Shown here: one piece after another, positions 1 through 9,157 of the stretch
Layout: each line of letters opens with the position of its first letter
Position numbering within the stretch: position 1 is the stretch's first letter
NCBI GenBank assembly: GCA_009782405.1
Contig: WRJC01000067.1
Location: forward strand, 1-15,838
Source: Oscillospiraceae bacterium
GTDB taxonomy: Bacteria > Bacillota_A > Clostridia > Oscillospirales > WRJC01
Direction: 5' to 3'
DNA length: 15,838 nt
Made by a program: the position numbers and the translations under genes
The notes under the pieces: model-generated
The model's database searches: none
The model's input: only the letters and a program-made list of their open reading frames with translations
What the model was told of the DNA's origin: nothing

Positions 1-100
1 TAAACCTTATCTCGACGGGTTCGGGGAACACTGCGAGAATGTCGTTAGTGATCGTGGGGGTCCACATGAGGCTTGAGCCCAATATGCAGATTTTTTTCAT
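1..100 (-). CDS. Probable GH4-type NAD-dependent glycosidase, N-terminal fragment
   Basis: Only the first 33 codons are inside the window. They begin MKKICILGSSLMWTPTITND and continue with a segment ending in VEIRF. A beta strand, then a glycine/serine turn, then W-T-P-T and a helix, resembles the NAD-binding N-terminus of glycoside hydrolase family 4 (alpha-galactosidase/6-phospho-glycosidase/alpha-galacturonidase type), where the opening usually reads like GGGS-x-x-WTP. Those enzymes are cytosolic and use NAD and a divalent metal in an oxidation-elimination mechanism. The ATG at 98-100 is preceded by AGAAGG nine bases upstream, which supports this start. It lies 64 bp downstream of cysN on the same strand with no hairpin between them, so it may be cotranscribed with the sulfate genes, although a link in function is not obvious. 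The catalytic Cys/His residues lie outside the window. A generic Rossmann dehydrogenase remains possible. Confidence 0.5.
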   Translation of the reverse strand, partial: MKKICILGSSLMWTPTITNDILAVFPEPVEIRF

Positions 101-164
101 GGTAAAATACCTTCTTTCTTTAGAGTGTATCGACTTATAACGGAAAACAACCTCTTTTCGCCTT

Positions 165-1988
<1,824 letters not shown>

Positions 1989-1989
1989 T

Positions 1990-2871
1990 TTACATATACC
2001 CGTCCTTTCGAAGTTCCTCCAAGCCGCCCCCGTCTTCCTTGTCCTGCTCGCGCCCCGAGCGTTCGGCGATGTTGGCGAATTTTCCGCTTTTCAGCTCCTC
2101 GATTATGTCGTCGAAATTTTTGGCGCCCGATTCCACCGGCGAAGTGCAGGGCCAGCAGCCAAGCGAGCGGTATCGCCTGCCGGTGCCGTCATCGAAGTAC
2201 AGCGGGACCACCGGAACGCCTTCCCGCCTGATGTATTCCCATATGTCCACTTCGGTCCAATCGAGCAGCGGGTGGATGCGGAGGTGCGTGCCGGGCGCGA
2301 AGTCGGTTTTGTACTGGCCCCAAAACTCCGGCGGCTGGTCGCCGACATCCCAGTCGTTGTTTTTGTCGCGGGGGGAAAAATAGCGTTCCTTCGAGCGGCT
2401 GCCTTCCTCGTCGGCGCGAACCCCCACTATCACCCCCGTGTACGGTTCTTTGTCGCTTGATATTTCGTAGCCGCCCGTTTCGTGGTTTATCCTGTAGCGC
2501 GTCCACTCGCCGCTCAGCGTGTTTTTCAGCGCTTCCGTTTTGAGCAGGCGGCAGCATTCAATCCTGCTCACGGCTTTGTCGGGGAAAGTCCGCCTGTCGC
2601 GCAGCGCTTCCGCGTTTTCGCCGTAAATGAGGTCGAGTTTGTATTTTTTTGCGAGGTCGTCGCGGTAGCTTATCATCTCGGGTATCTTGTAATGCGTGTC
2701 TATATGCACCAAGGGGAACGGCACATGGCCGAAAAACGCTTTCCGGGCGAGGCACAAAAGCACCGTGCTGTCCTTGCCTATCGACCAAAGCATGCAAAGG
2801 TTCTTGAATTGGCTGTAGCTTTCGCGTATTATGTGGATGCTTTTGCTTTCGAGTTTGTCCAAATGATCCAT
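1990..2871 (-). CDS. cysD: Sulfate adenylyltransferase subunit 2 CysD
   Basis: The 293-residue product is the catalytic PP-loop (adenine nucleotide alpha hydrolase) subunit of heterodimeric ATP sulfurylase: sulfate plus ATP gives APS plus pyrophosphate, with CysN. The start [17 protein letters not shown] is characteristic of CysD. The PP-loop SIGKDS at 30-35 has Ile in the second position, which is normal for Cys[12 protein letters not shown] follows at about 56-66. The C-terminal part keeps the [11 protein letters not shown] segment and the VESGA that follows; most CysD proteins have a Pro-Leu-Thr version here. Length matches the usual ~300 residues. The gene lies between the cysC-cysQ fusion (22 bp upstream) and cysN (1 bp downstream), which confirms the operon. 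The ribosome binding site is weak: no clear GGAGG precedes the ATG at 2869-2871, so coupling to the upstream gene is likely. Confidence 0.95.
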   Translation of the reverse strand: MDHLDKLESKSIHIIRESYSQFKNLCMLWSIGKDSTVLLCLARKAFFGHVPFPLVHIDTHYKIPEMISYRDDLAKKYKLDLIYGENAEALRDRRTFPDKAVSRIECCRLLKTEALKNTLSGEWTRYRINHETGGYEISSDKEPYTGVIVGVRADEEGSRSKERYFSPRDKNNDWDVGDQPPEFWGQYKTDFAPGTHLRIHPLLDWTEVDIWEYIRREGVPVVPLYFDDGTGRRYRSLGCWPCTSPVESGAKNFDDIIEELKSGKFANIAERSGREQDKEDGGGLEELRKDGYM

Positions 2872-2893
2872 GTATTTTATGCAAGTATGCGAA

Positions 2894-4270
2894 TCAATCC
2901 AACTTGCTCTCCATTCTGTTTAAAATGATGAAACCTTTTTCGTTTAAAGTGTTTTCGCGGTTGTAAGTCATCTCGCTGTAGTCGCCCTGCAAAAAAATCC
3001 CTCCGGATTCTTCGACTATGCACTGCGCCGCGCAGGTGTCCCACTCGCTCGTATAGCCAAACCTGTAATATACGTCCGCATCCCCTTCGGCTATCATGCA
3101 GCCTTTCAGGGCGCTTCCCACGTCGGCGAGGCTCTTTATTTTGTGCTTGTTTCTTTCGAGCAGGCTTTCGGTTTTTTCGTCGCTGTGGGAGCGGCTTTTG
3201 ACCACGGTCAGCCCGTCTGTCCTGCCGCTGGTTTTTATTTTTGCGTTTTCGTCAAAAATCCTCGGGATTCCGGAGGCCAAATCCGCCGCGTAAGCCCCGT
3301 TTCCTTTTGCCGCATACCAGACTTTGTTCAAGCATGGCGCATGCACCACCCCCATTACCGGCCTGTTTTTGAAGGCGAGCGCGATGTTCACGGTAAATTC
3401 GCCGTTTTTTTTCACGAATTCCTTGGTGCCGTCCAACGGGTCCACGATAAAGCAAAAATTGTTTTTGAGCCTCTTTTTGTCGTCTGCGGATTCTTCCGCC
3501 AGTATGCCGATATGCGGCGCGTATTTTTGAAGCTGCCCGCAGATCAGCTCGTTCGCCTTTTTGTCCGCTTCAGTCAGCGGGGAGCTGTCGCTTTTGTATT
3601 CGACGGAAAAGTCCTTTTTATAGACCTCCATTATCGCTTTCCCGGCGTCATGCGCGGCCCAAAGCGCGGTTTCGAGAGCTTTTTTTGCTATGTGCCCGAT
3701 TTCAGCTTCAAAAACACGCTGTATGATGGCGCCCGCCGCCTCGCTTGCAGAGCAGGCATCCGTATCTATGAGCATTTCAGGGTTTTTGGGTTCTTCGTAG
3801 GGCATATCGGTTGCAACCACTTCTCTTTTGTACAGCCCTTTCGGATCGCGCTTTTTGCGCGTCTCCGCTTTGGCCTTCACGTATATTTCGCAGAAATTTT
3901 CTTCGCCGATTATTTCCCTTGCCAAAACCCGCGCTTTTTCAAAAGGCGAAATCGCGGCGACTATGGCGATTATACCCGCTTCGCAGAAAAGCTTCGCCAC
4001 CTCGCAAATCCTCCTGATGTTTTCGTCCCTGTCCTCTCTTGAAAAGCCCAAACCCGAATTTATCCCGAAGCGCAGGTTGTCGCCGTCCAAGACATATGCA
4101 AAAAAACCCATCCGGGCAAGCTCGGACTCGACTTCTGCCGCGATTGTGGATTTTCCCGAACCCGAAGGGCCGGTCAGCCACAGCACGAATCCTTTTTGTT
4201 CCATGTTTTTTTCCCTCGCGGCCCTGTCCACCTTGCCCGAGTGCCAAAATATATTTTCCATATTTTCCAT
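2894..4270 (-). CDS. Bifunctional APS kinase / 3'(2'),5'-bisphosphate nucleotidase (CysC-CysQ fusion)
   Basis: A single 458-residue reading frame joins two sulfate-pathway enzymes. Residues about 5-188 are APS kinase (APS plus ATP to PAPS): [15 protein letters not shown] at the start, an intact Walker [10 protein letters not shown] at 34-42, [10 protein letters not shown] from 62, and DRDENIRR then EVAKL. Residues about 193-458 are a CysQ/inositol-monophosphatase-fold PAP phosphatase, which removes the 3'-phosphate of PAP: metal ligands in the Glu-Glu pair at 259-260, DPLDGTKEF at 277-285, and WDTCAA at 410-415. Both sets of active-site residues look intact. I chose the ATG at 4268-4270 because GGGAGG lies 13 bases upstream; a GTG twelve codons earlier has no ribosome binding site. 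The gene is first in the operon before cysD and cysN. CysC is more often fused to CysN, so this arrangement is uncommon as far as I know. It acts in the cytosol. Confidence 0.92.
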   Translation of the reverse strand: MENMENIFWHSGKVDRAAREKNMEQKGFVLWLTGPSGSGKSTIAAEVESELARMGFFAYVLDGDNLRFGINSGLGFSREDRDENIRRICEVAKLFCEAGIIAIVAAISPFEKARVLAREIIGEENFCEIYVKAKAETRKKRDPKGLYKREVVATDMPYEEPKNPEMLIDTDACSASEAAGAIIQRVFEAEIGHIAKKALETALWAAHDAGKAIMEVYKKDFSVEYKSDSSPLTEADKKANELICGQLQKYAPHIGILAEESADDKKRLKNNFCFIVDPLDGTKEFVKKNGEFTVNIALAFKNRPVMGVVHAPCLNKVWYAAKGNGAYAADLASGIPRIFDENAKIKTSGRTDGLTVVKSRSHSDEKTESLLERNKHKIKSLADVGSALKGCMIAEGDADVYYRFGYTSEWDTCAAQCIVEESGGIFLQGDYSEMTYNRENTLNEKGFIILNRMESKLD

Positions 4271-4346
4271 AATAGGTGCTCTGCCTCCCGAAAAATCAAA
4301 AATCACTTAAAAGGGATATTGACGGCGTTTTTTGCATTTGCTTAGA

Positions 4347-4376
4347 ATGATAGCATAGTCGGAGCCATGAAATCAA
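4347..4376 (-). promoter_or_regulatory. Weak candidate promoter for the sulfate-activation operon
   Basis: Read on the minus strand, TTGATT (4371-4376) and TATCAT (4347-4352) are separated by 18 bp, about 75 bp upstream of the chosen start at 4270. The match to consensus is modest, so this is the best available candidate in the gap rather than a firm call. No riboswitch-like structure is evident between it and the start. Confidence 0.3.
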
Positions 4377-4416
4377 GTGTAAATTGTAAATTTTGGGCAC
4401 GCGAAAAAAAATGAAC

Positions 4417-4445
4417 TTGCGCATTATCGAAAAATGTGGTATAAT
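4417..4445 (+). promoter_or_regulatory. Sigma-A-type promoter of the SGNH esterase gene
   Basis: TTGCGC (4417-4422) and a perfect TATAAT (4440-4445) are separated by 17 bp. The sequence just before the -10, GTGG, is identical to that before the -10 at 9122-9127. The esterase start codon lies 54 bp beyond the -10. Confidence 0.75.
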
Positions 4446-4499
4446 GACGCCAAGAACAAAAATTTTCATGCAAACGATAAAGAAAGAGTGGTATTTTTT

Positions 4500-5144
4500 A
4501 TGTTATTTGAAAAAGGCGGCATTTTATTGATGATCGGCGATTCCATAACGGACTGCGGCAGGCGCCGGCCGATAGGCGAGGGCGACGGGTTAGGCCAAGG
4601 CTATGTGAATTTTGTCGGGGCGCTGCTTTCCGCAAAATTCCCGGAGCGAAACATAAGGGTTTTGAATACCGGGATAAGCGGCGATACCGTCAGGAACCTT
4701 TTTGCCAGATGGCAAACCGACGTTTTGGATTTGGCGCCGGACTATCTCTCCGTCATGATCGGCGTGAACGATGTCTGGCGCAGCTTCGACAGCCCAAACA
4801 ACCCGGAACTCGCCGTCAGTTTGGAAGAATACGAAACTCTGTACCGCCAAATAGTGGCAGATGCCAAAAAAAAGGCGAAAAAAATCGTGCTCATGACCCC
4901 GTTTCTCGCCGAGCCTGACAAAAACGACCCAATGATGGCGCTGTTATCGGGGTATATAGAAACCGTGAAAAAAATCGCGGGCGAAAACTCACTGCTTTTA
5001 GTCGATTTGCAATCCGAGTTTGACAAGTATATGGAAATGGGCACGGATCCAAAAGCCTTGGCCGGGGATAGGGTGCACCCCACTCAAACCGGAGCCATGG
5101 TCATCGCCAAGGCGTTTTTGAAAGTTTGCGGAGTGGATATTTGA
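4500..5144 (+). CDS. Cytosolic SGNH/GDSL-family esterase (probable carbohydrate O-acetylesterase)
   Basis: The 214-residue protein carries the SGNH-hydrolase blocks in order: GDSIT with nucleophile Ser15, NTGISGDT with the oxyanion-hole Gly near 58-61, GVND with Asn90, and DRVHPTQTG with Asp190 and His193 completing the triad. Such small single-domain enzymes remove acyl, often acetyl, groups from sugars or oligosaccharides; the substrate cannot be read from sequence. There is no signal peptide, so it should act on imported material. The ATG at 4500 is preceded by GAAAGAG and lies behind a good promoter. An in-frame ATG at 4434 overlaps the promoter -10 region and is rejected. The gene stands alone on the plus strand, divergent from the sulfate operon and convergent with the GH95 gene, with the two stops about 20 bp apart. 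A role beside GH95 in removing acetyl groups is inference. Confidence 0.88.
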   Translation: MLFEKGGILLMIGDSITDCGRRRPIGEGDGLGQGYVNFVGALLSAKFPERNIRVLNTGISGDTVRNLFARWQTDVLDLAPDYLSVMIGVNDVWRSFDSPNNPELAVSLEEYETLYRQIVADAKKKAKKIVLMTPFLAEPDKNDPMMALLSGYIETVKKIAGENSLLLVDLQSEFDKYMEMGTDPKALAGDRVHPTQTGAMVIAKAFLKVCGVDI

Positions 5145-5164
5145 AATCTTCCGCAAATATCCGC
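5133..5164. repeat. Inverted repeat between convergent genes; possible bidirectional terminator without U-tract
   Basis: GTGGATATTTG (5133-5143) pairs with CAAATATCCGC (5154-5164) across a 10-base loop: 11 pairs, one a G-T wobble. The left arm ends inside the esterase stop codon and the right arm ends 1 bp before the GH95 stop. A competing stem, TTTGCGGA (5125-5132) with TCCGCAAA (5150-5157), uses part of the same right-hand sequence, so the two cannot form together. Neither strand has a strong T-run after the stem, so intrinsic termination is uncertain. Confidence 0.45.
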
Positions 5165-5165
5165 A

Positions 5166-7421
5166 TTATAAACTGATGTCAACCGTATATTTTTCGTTTT
5201 TGCGCAATGCGAGCTTTCGCTTTTCCCCATTTGGCAAATACAGTTCAAAGGCCGTGCCGTAGACCGCCGTCAGCTCGGCTTTTGCGGTTTTTGCCCTTTG
5301 ATCCCAGGCTAATTTTACATTCGCCCCGCAACGGGTGTTCAAGGGGCCTATCGAGCCTTTTTCCCATTGCTTGGGCAGCGCGGGCAGCAAATCTATTCTG
5401 TCTTTGTCGGAATACAAAAGCATTTCCTGCACCGCCGCAGTCCAGCCCATGTTCGCGTCGATTTGAAAGGGCGCGGAGGGCATGGTTAAAGTCAAACCCA
5501 TGTCGCGCCAATCGTTATGCACGGTGAACAGGTTTTCGCAGATTGCGGATTTCGCCATCAAATCCAAGCACTTGTACGCATTTTCCCCGTCGCCGCACCG
5601 GGCAAGCAAGTTCGCGTTTTGGGCGTATGACCAGCTTGTCTGGTGGCTCAAACCCAATTTCAGCCGTTTTAGGCCGCCCTGCCTGTATTTTTCCGCGATT
5701 GCCTTTCCCGCCCGGGCGAGTTCCAATCCGGGAAATGCGGGGTAAAGATGCGATTGATGGCGGTGAAGCTCGTTGTCGGGGAAATCGTCGCTGAGCCATT
5801 CGCGCGGGCTGCCGTCTTCGTTGTATTTGTACGCGGGGCAAGCCTCCAATATTTTCTGCCATTTTTTTATCTCCGATTCGCCCGCCCCGGTTATTTTCCC
5901 GAGTTCGATCAAATGGGAAAACACTTCTTTGATAATCGCCACATCCATGGCGGCGTCGATAGCCGTTTGGACCCCGTCGGGAAATTCATGGCCCGTCCCT
6001 TTGTAGTTTGCCGTGTGGTTTTCAGGCGAAACGGATGGATAAACGTGCCAGGAACCGGATTCCCATACGATGAAATCCTCATAAAAAAGCCCCGCTTCCC
6101 GCAAGAACGGCATAGCCCGTTTTTCTAAAAAATCCAAATCCCTTGTATACAGCCAGTAGTCGTAATACAGCTGCGCGATCCATCCGGCTCCGCCCGTCCA
6201 GTTTATGATGTGGGGGGCAGGGCAGCAAGCGCCGAGCGAAGTCGGGGCAGAAACGGCGGATAGGTATATCCCCCGGCAACCGTACAATTTTTTTGCGCAG
6301 TCTCTGAGCGTTTCCATTTCCGATTCGTAATAATCGAAAACCGCGAGCATATATTCGGGCAGCATGCCGGGAAGCGCCTGCCAATATATCATTTCCAAAT
6401 TTATGTTGGCCATGTTTATCGCCCAAAATGCGTTATAGTCCCCCGAAAACAAACTCGTCAAGCTGCAGGGCAGGCTTTTTTCGTCGGAACTGCATACAAA
6501 AAGGTATCTGCCGTATGCCCACATCCTTTGGGCTAAGGCGTTTGGCAGCCGGTTTTCATAAGCTCCGTCCAGCAATTGCCTGTTGTTGGCCTCCGGGCCG
6601 TATATTTCGTCTTCCAAATCAAATTCGCAGCGTTCGAACAATTCCCGGTGCAAAGGCTTGTGCCTCGCAAAAAGCGCATTGTAGTCGCAGGGCAGGGTTT
6701 CGATTTGCGATTTGAGTTCGCGCCATTTATCTTTGTGATCCCCTTCGCAAAACACTTTGGCTATTACCAGCGTTTTGCCGCCGCTTTTTGCGACCCTTGC
6801 GGCGACGCCGTGTTCTTTGCCGTCCGTTTCCGCTTTGAAAAAGAGCCATTCGCCTTCTTGGGCGCTCGCAACGTTTCCGGGATATTTTTCATGTTCCCCG
6901 ATGTCGTCGCTTTTATGGCGGCAAATCGATATTTTCGCCCCGATGTCGGTTTCGGCGACGACTACGTCGTCCGCGCGCGAAACGAATGATTTCGTTTGGC
7001 GGCGGATTTCGCCGTCGCGCCAGCTGACAACGCTTTCCGCAGTATTCATGGACAGTTCCCTTTTGTATCCGGAAAACCCGCTTTCGGGTTTTATATAGAT
7101 GTTCAGGTCGGCGGCGGGAACCGGCACGGGCTGCCTTTGGACGTTACCCCTTTCAAGGAGCGCATCCGCGATTATCCGGTCGGCTTTTTCGATTTCGCCG
7201 TTTTCGATGAGGGCGCGCATTTCGGCGAGTTTGTCGGATACATCGGGCAAAGTTCCGTATTTGCCGTGCCGCCAAAGCCTTGCGTGGGTGAGCATTATGC
7301 GTTCGTTCGCGGCGGCGCCGTATACCATAGCGCCGTGATAGCCATTTCCAAGCGGGGTAGCCTCGCGCCAGTTGTTGCCCCACCAGGATGCCGGGCGGTT
7401 CATGACCATGTTGCATTCCAT
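5166..7421 (-). CDS. GH95-family alpha-L-fucosidase/alpha-L-galactosidase-like enzyme, cytosolic
   Basis: The 751-residue protein matches the GH95 layout: an N-terminal beta-sandwich opening with PLGNGYHGAMVYG at 23-35, then an (alpha/alpha)6 barrel and a C-terminal beta domain. Key positions can be matched to characterised GH95 fucosidases: Asn339 and Asn341 in ANINLEMIYW (the water-activating asparagines), Glu467 in SVSPEN (general acid) and Asp655 in PFQIDANMGW. SHLYPAFPG at 557-565 is also typical. Family members hydrolyse alpha-1,2-linked L-fucose or L-galactose from chain ends with inversion. There is no signal peptide, unlike secreted bifidobacterial or Bacteroides enzymes, so the substrate must be imported. 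The ATG at 7419-7421 follows AAAGGA with a 10-base gap. It starts 19 bp after the solute-binding protein stop, so the two are cotranscribed. Exact sugar specificity cannot be decided from sequence. Confidence 0.85.
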   Translation of the reverse strand: MECNMVMNRPASWWGNNWREATPLGNGYHGAMVYGAAANERIMLTHARLWRHGKYGTLPDVSDKLAEMRALIENGEIEKADRIIADALLERGNVQRQPVPVPAADLNIYIKPESGFSGYKRELSMNTAESVVSWRDGEIRRQTKSFVSRADDVVVAETDIGAKISICRHKSDDIGEHEKYPGNVASAQEGEWLFFKAETDGKEHGVAARVAKSGGKTLVIAKVFCEGDHKDKWRELKSQIETLPCDYNALFARHKPLHRELFERCEFDLEDEIYGPEANNRQLLDGAYENRLPNALAQRMWAYGRYLFVCSSDEKSLPCSLTSLFSGDYNAFWAINMANINLEMIYWQALPGMLPEYMLAVFDYYESEMETLRDCAKKLYGCRGIYLSAVSAPTSLGACCPAPHIINWTGGAGWIAQLYYDYWLYTRDLDFLEKRAMPFLREAGLFYEDFIVWESGSWHVYPSVSPENHTANYKGTGHEFPDGVQTAIDAAMDVAIIKEVFSHLIELGKITGAGESEIKKWQKILEACPAYKYNEDGSPREWLSDDFPDNELHRHQSHLYPAFPGLELARAGKAIAEKYRQGGLKRLKLGLSHQTSWSYAQNANLLARCGDGENAYKCLDLMAKSAICENLFTVHNDWRDMGLTLTMPSAPFQIDANMGWTAAVQEMLLYSDKDRIDLLPALPKQWEKGSIGPLNTRCGANVKLAWDQRAKTAKAELTAVYGTAFELYLPNGEKRKLALRKNEKYTVDISL

Positions 7422-7440
7422 AAATCACAGATCCTTTCGT

Positions 7441-8973
7441 CTATTTTTTCATCTCCCCGAAAGATTTGTTTATCTGGTCCACGCGCTTCTGGGCTGAACC
7501 GAGCCGTTTTTCATAATATGAAGCGAAATCTTTTGTCGGTTTTGCGGTGAACAGGTCGTTGAGCATATGCCCGTACCCCTGCCAGTTGTCATATGTGTAC
7601 GAAAACGCTATGTTGCGCGAATTGACTATGATATCGAGGATTTGCACCGATTCATCGTCGTGCATATATTTGTTTTTGAGCGCTATTTCGTAATAGGCCG
7701 GGTATATCTGTTTGTACCCCTCCGCCGCCATAGCCTCTATGACAAGCCCGGTGCGCGACGGGTCCGCCGCGGTGGTCGGCACCACAAAAAATTCGTCGTT
7801 TGCAAACGATCTGTACTCCTTTTGGTTTTCGTCATATTTTGGGTATGGAAGCAAACCGTACTGTATTTCCGCCGAGCGGTAATGGGTTGCCGCATCTCCT
7901 ATCATGCCCGAAACCACCAAGGCTTTTTTGTTGGCGAGGGCCCAATGCACATACGGGTACACTTCCATTCCGTCGGTGATTGTGCCGTATGCCGGGGTGT
8001 TGCAGCCTTGCGTGTCGTAAAACCAGTCGTAAAGCGTTTCGATTACGCTGAATGTGCGCGGATTGTTCACCACTATTTCCACGCCGTCGGGGGTTTTTTC
8101 CAATATGGGCATTTCAAGCGCGGTAAAAAAATTGGATTCCACGGAAAGGGCGACGAAGCCGTATACATCGGAACCGTCGCGCACTCCGTTGCCGTTTTGG
8201 TCGACGTAAACGTCTTTTGTCAATGATATGAGTTTGTCTATGGTCCATGTGCCTTCGAAAACGTCTTTGTACGGCATTTCCAATCCAAAATCGGCTATGA
8301 GGCCTTTGTTGACGTAGAGCGCCCATGTCTGCGCTATCCCGGAGTAGAAAATCGCGTTCGAGCCCATGTACATCTGCCCCATGACGGTCATTTCGTCATT
8401 TGTGTTCTTGTACCACCACGGCTTTTCGAAATTGAAATGCGCAATATCGCGCAGATTCAAAAAGAGCCCCTCGAGCGAAAGATTGCACCCGAGTATGCAG
8501 TGTTCCAGCGCGATGTCGAATTCGTCGTCCCCCGTGGTGATGCTTTTCTTTATTTTTTGCGAGTGGGCGCCGATATCGAGATCGGCGCCTGAGTCGATTG
8601 TGACTATATTGCATCCGAACCTTTCCTCCACGGTTCTGTTGCGCATGAAAACCGAATCGTTTATAACGTCCCCGTTCTGGCTTTCCGGGCAATAGTCAAG
8701 CACATAATCGGCGTGCCCGCCGGCAAAGTAATTGTGGGTGTATATGCGGAACGTGTAACCGCCCAAATCGGTATCCGGCAAATCGTCGCCGACAAGCAGG
8801 CGCGGGTCGACCGCTTCCGCTTCGTCGCCGGAAACATCCCCGGCATTTTCGTCGCCGGGCAAATTTTCATTTTCGCTGTTTTCTGTGTTTGGGCTACTGG
8901 GCGAACAGGATAAAAAACTCGCGAGAACAAAACAAAAAACAACAAAGAACATAACAGATTTGATATTTTTCAT
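7441..8973 (-). CDS. Extracellular solute-binding lipoprotein of a carbohydrate ABC transporter
   Basis: The 510-residue precursor has a Lys-containing start, a hydrophobic stretch (8-20) and a lipobox-like FLSC with the lipidated Cys at 23. A Ser/Asn/Asp/Glu-rich linker (24-56) tethers it to the membrane. The body resembles the large family 1 sugar-binding proteins of Clostridia and Paenibacillus, including the dockerin-like calcium loop DQNGNGVRDGSD at 258-269 followed by VYGF. Aromatic residues such as WW at 186-187 fit sugar stacking. The ATG is preceded by AAGGAG with an 8-base gap and by a good promoter. No permease or ATPase gene is adjacent, so transport subunits must be elsewhere. 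Position directly upstream of GH95 suggests it binds that enzyme's oligosaccharide substrate (inference). Confidence 0.88.
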   Translation of the reverse strand: MKNIKSVMFFVVFCFVLASFLSCSPSSPNTENSENENLPGDENAGDVSGDEAEAVDPRLLVGDDLPDTDLGGYTFRIYTHNYFAGGHADYVLDYCPESQNGDVINDSVFMRNRTVEERFGCNIVTIDSGADLDIGAHSQKIKKSITTGDDEFDIALEHCILGCNLSLEGLFLNLRDIAHFNFEKPWWYKNTNDEMTVMGQMYMGSNAIFYSGIAQTWALYVNKGLIADFGLEMPYKDVFEGTWTIDKLISLTKDVYVDQNGNGVRDGSDVYGFVALSVESNFFTALEMPILEKTPDGVEIVVNNPRTFSVIETLYDWFYDTQGCNTPAYGTITDGMEVYPYVHWALANKKALVVSGMIGDAATHYRSAEIQYGLLPYPKYDENQKEYRSFANDEFFVVPTTAADPSRTGLVIEAMAAEGYKQIYPAYYEIALKNKYMHDDESVQILDIIVNSRNIAFSYTYDNWQGYGHMLNDLFTAKPTKDFASYYEKRLGSAQKRVDQINKSFGEMKK

Positions 8974-9012
8974 AAATATGGCTCCTTTTTTGCATCATGA
9001 TCCTTGCCACTT

Positions 9013-9041
9013 ATTATATCCCCAAAAAAGAAAAAAATCAA
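9013..9041 (-). promoter_or_regulatory. Sigma-A-type promoter of the solute-binding protein/GH95 operon
   Basis: On the minus strand, TTGATT (9036-9041) and a perfect TATAAT (9013-9018) are 17 bp apart, about 40 bp upstream of the lipoprotein ATG. It is back to back with the rightward promoter at 9099-9127. Confidence 0.8.
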
Positions 9042-9098
9042 GCGAAAACAAAAAAAATTCGAAAAATTTTCCGTTGGGGGCAATTTTTTGACGATATG

Positions 9099-9127
9099 TT
9101 GACATGGCGGAAATTTCGTGGTATAAT
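9099..9127 (+). promoter_or_regulatory. Consensus sigma-A promoter of the URO-D-like/NagB-like/amidohydrolase operon
   Basis: A perfect TTGACA (9099-9104) and a perfect TATAAT (9122-9127) are separated by 17 bp, 30 bp before the ATG at 9158. A full consensus match suggests strong basal transcription, or control by a repressor. No clear long palindrome overlaps it. Confidence 0.9.
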
Positions 9128-9157
9128 TAAGAAAAATGCGAAAGGAAGGCGATTTTT

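Noticed and set aside
4271..4306. An upstream GTG start for the CysC-CysQ fusion adding 12 residues.
   Set aside because: No ribosome binding site precedes it, the extra residues do not resemble CysC, and the ATG at 4270 has GGGAGG upstream.
4434..4499. An upstream ATG for the SGNH esterase adding 22 residues.
   Set aside because: It overlaps the -10 box of the promoter at 4440-4445 and would lie before the likely transcription start.
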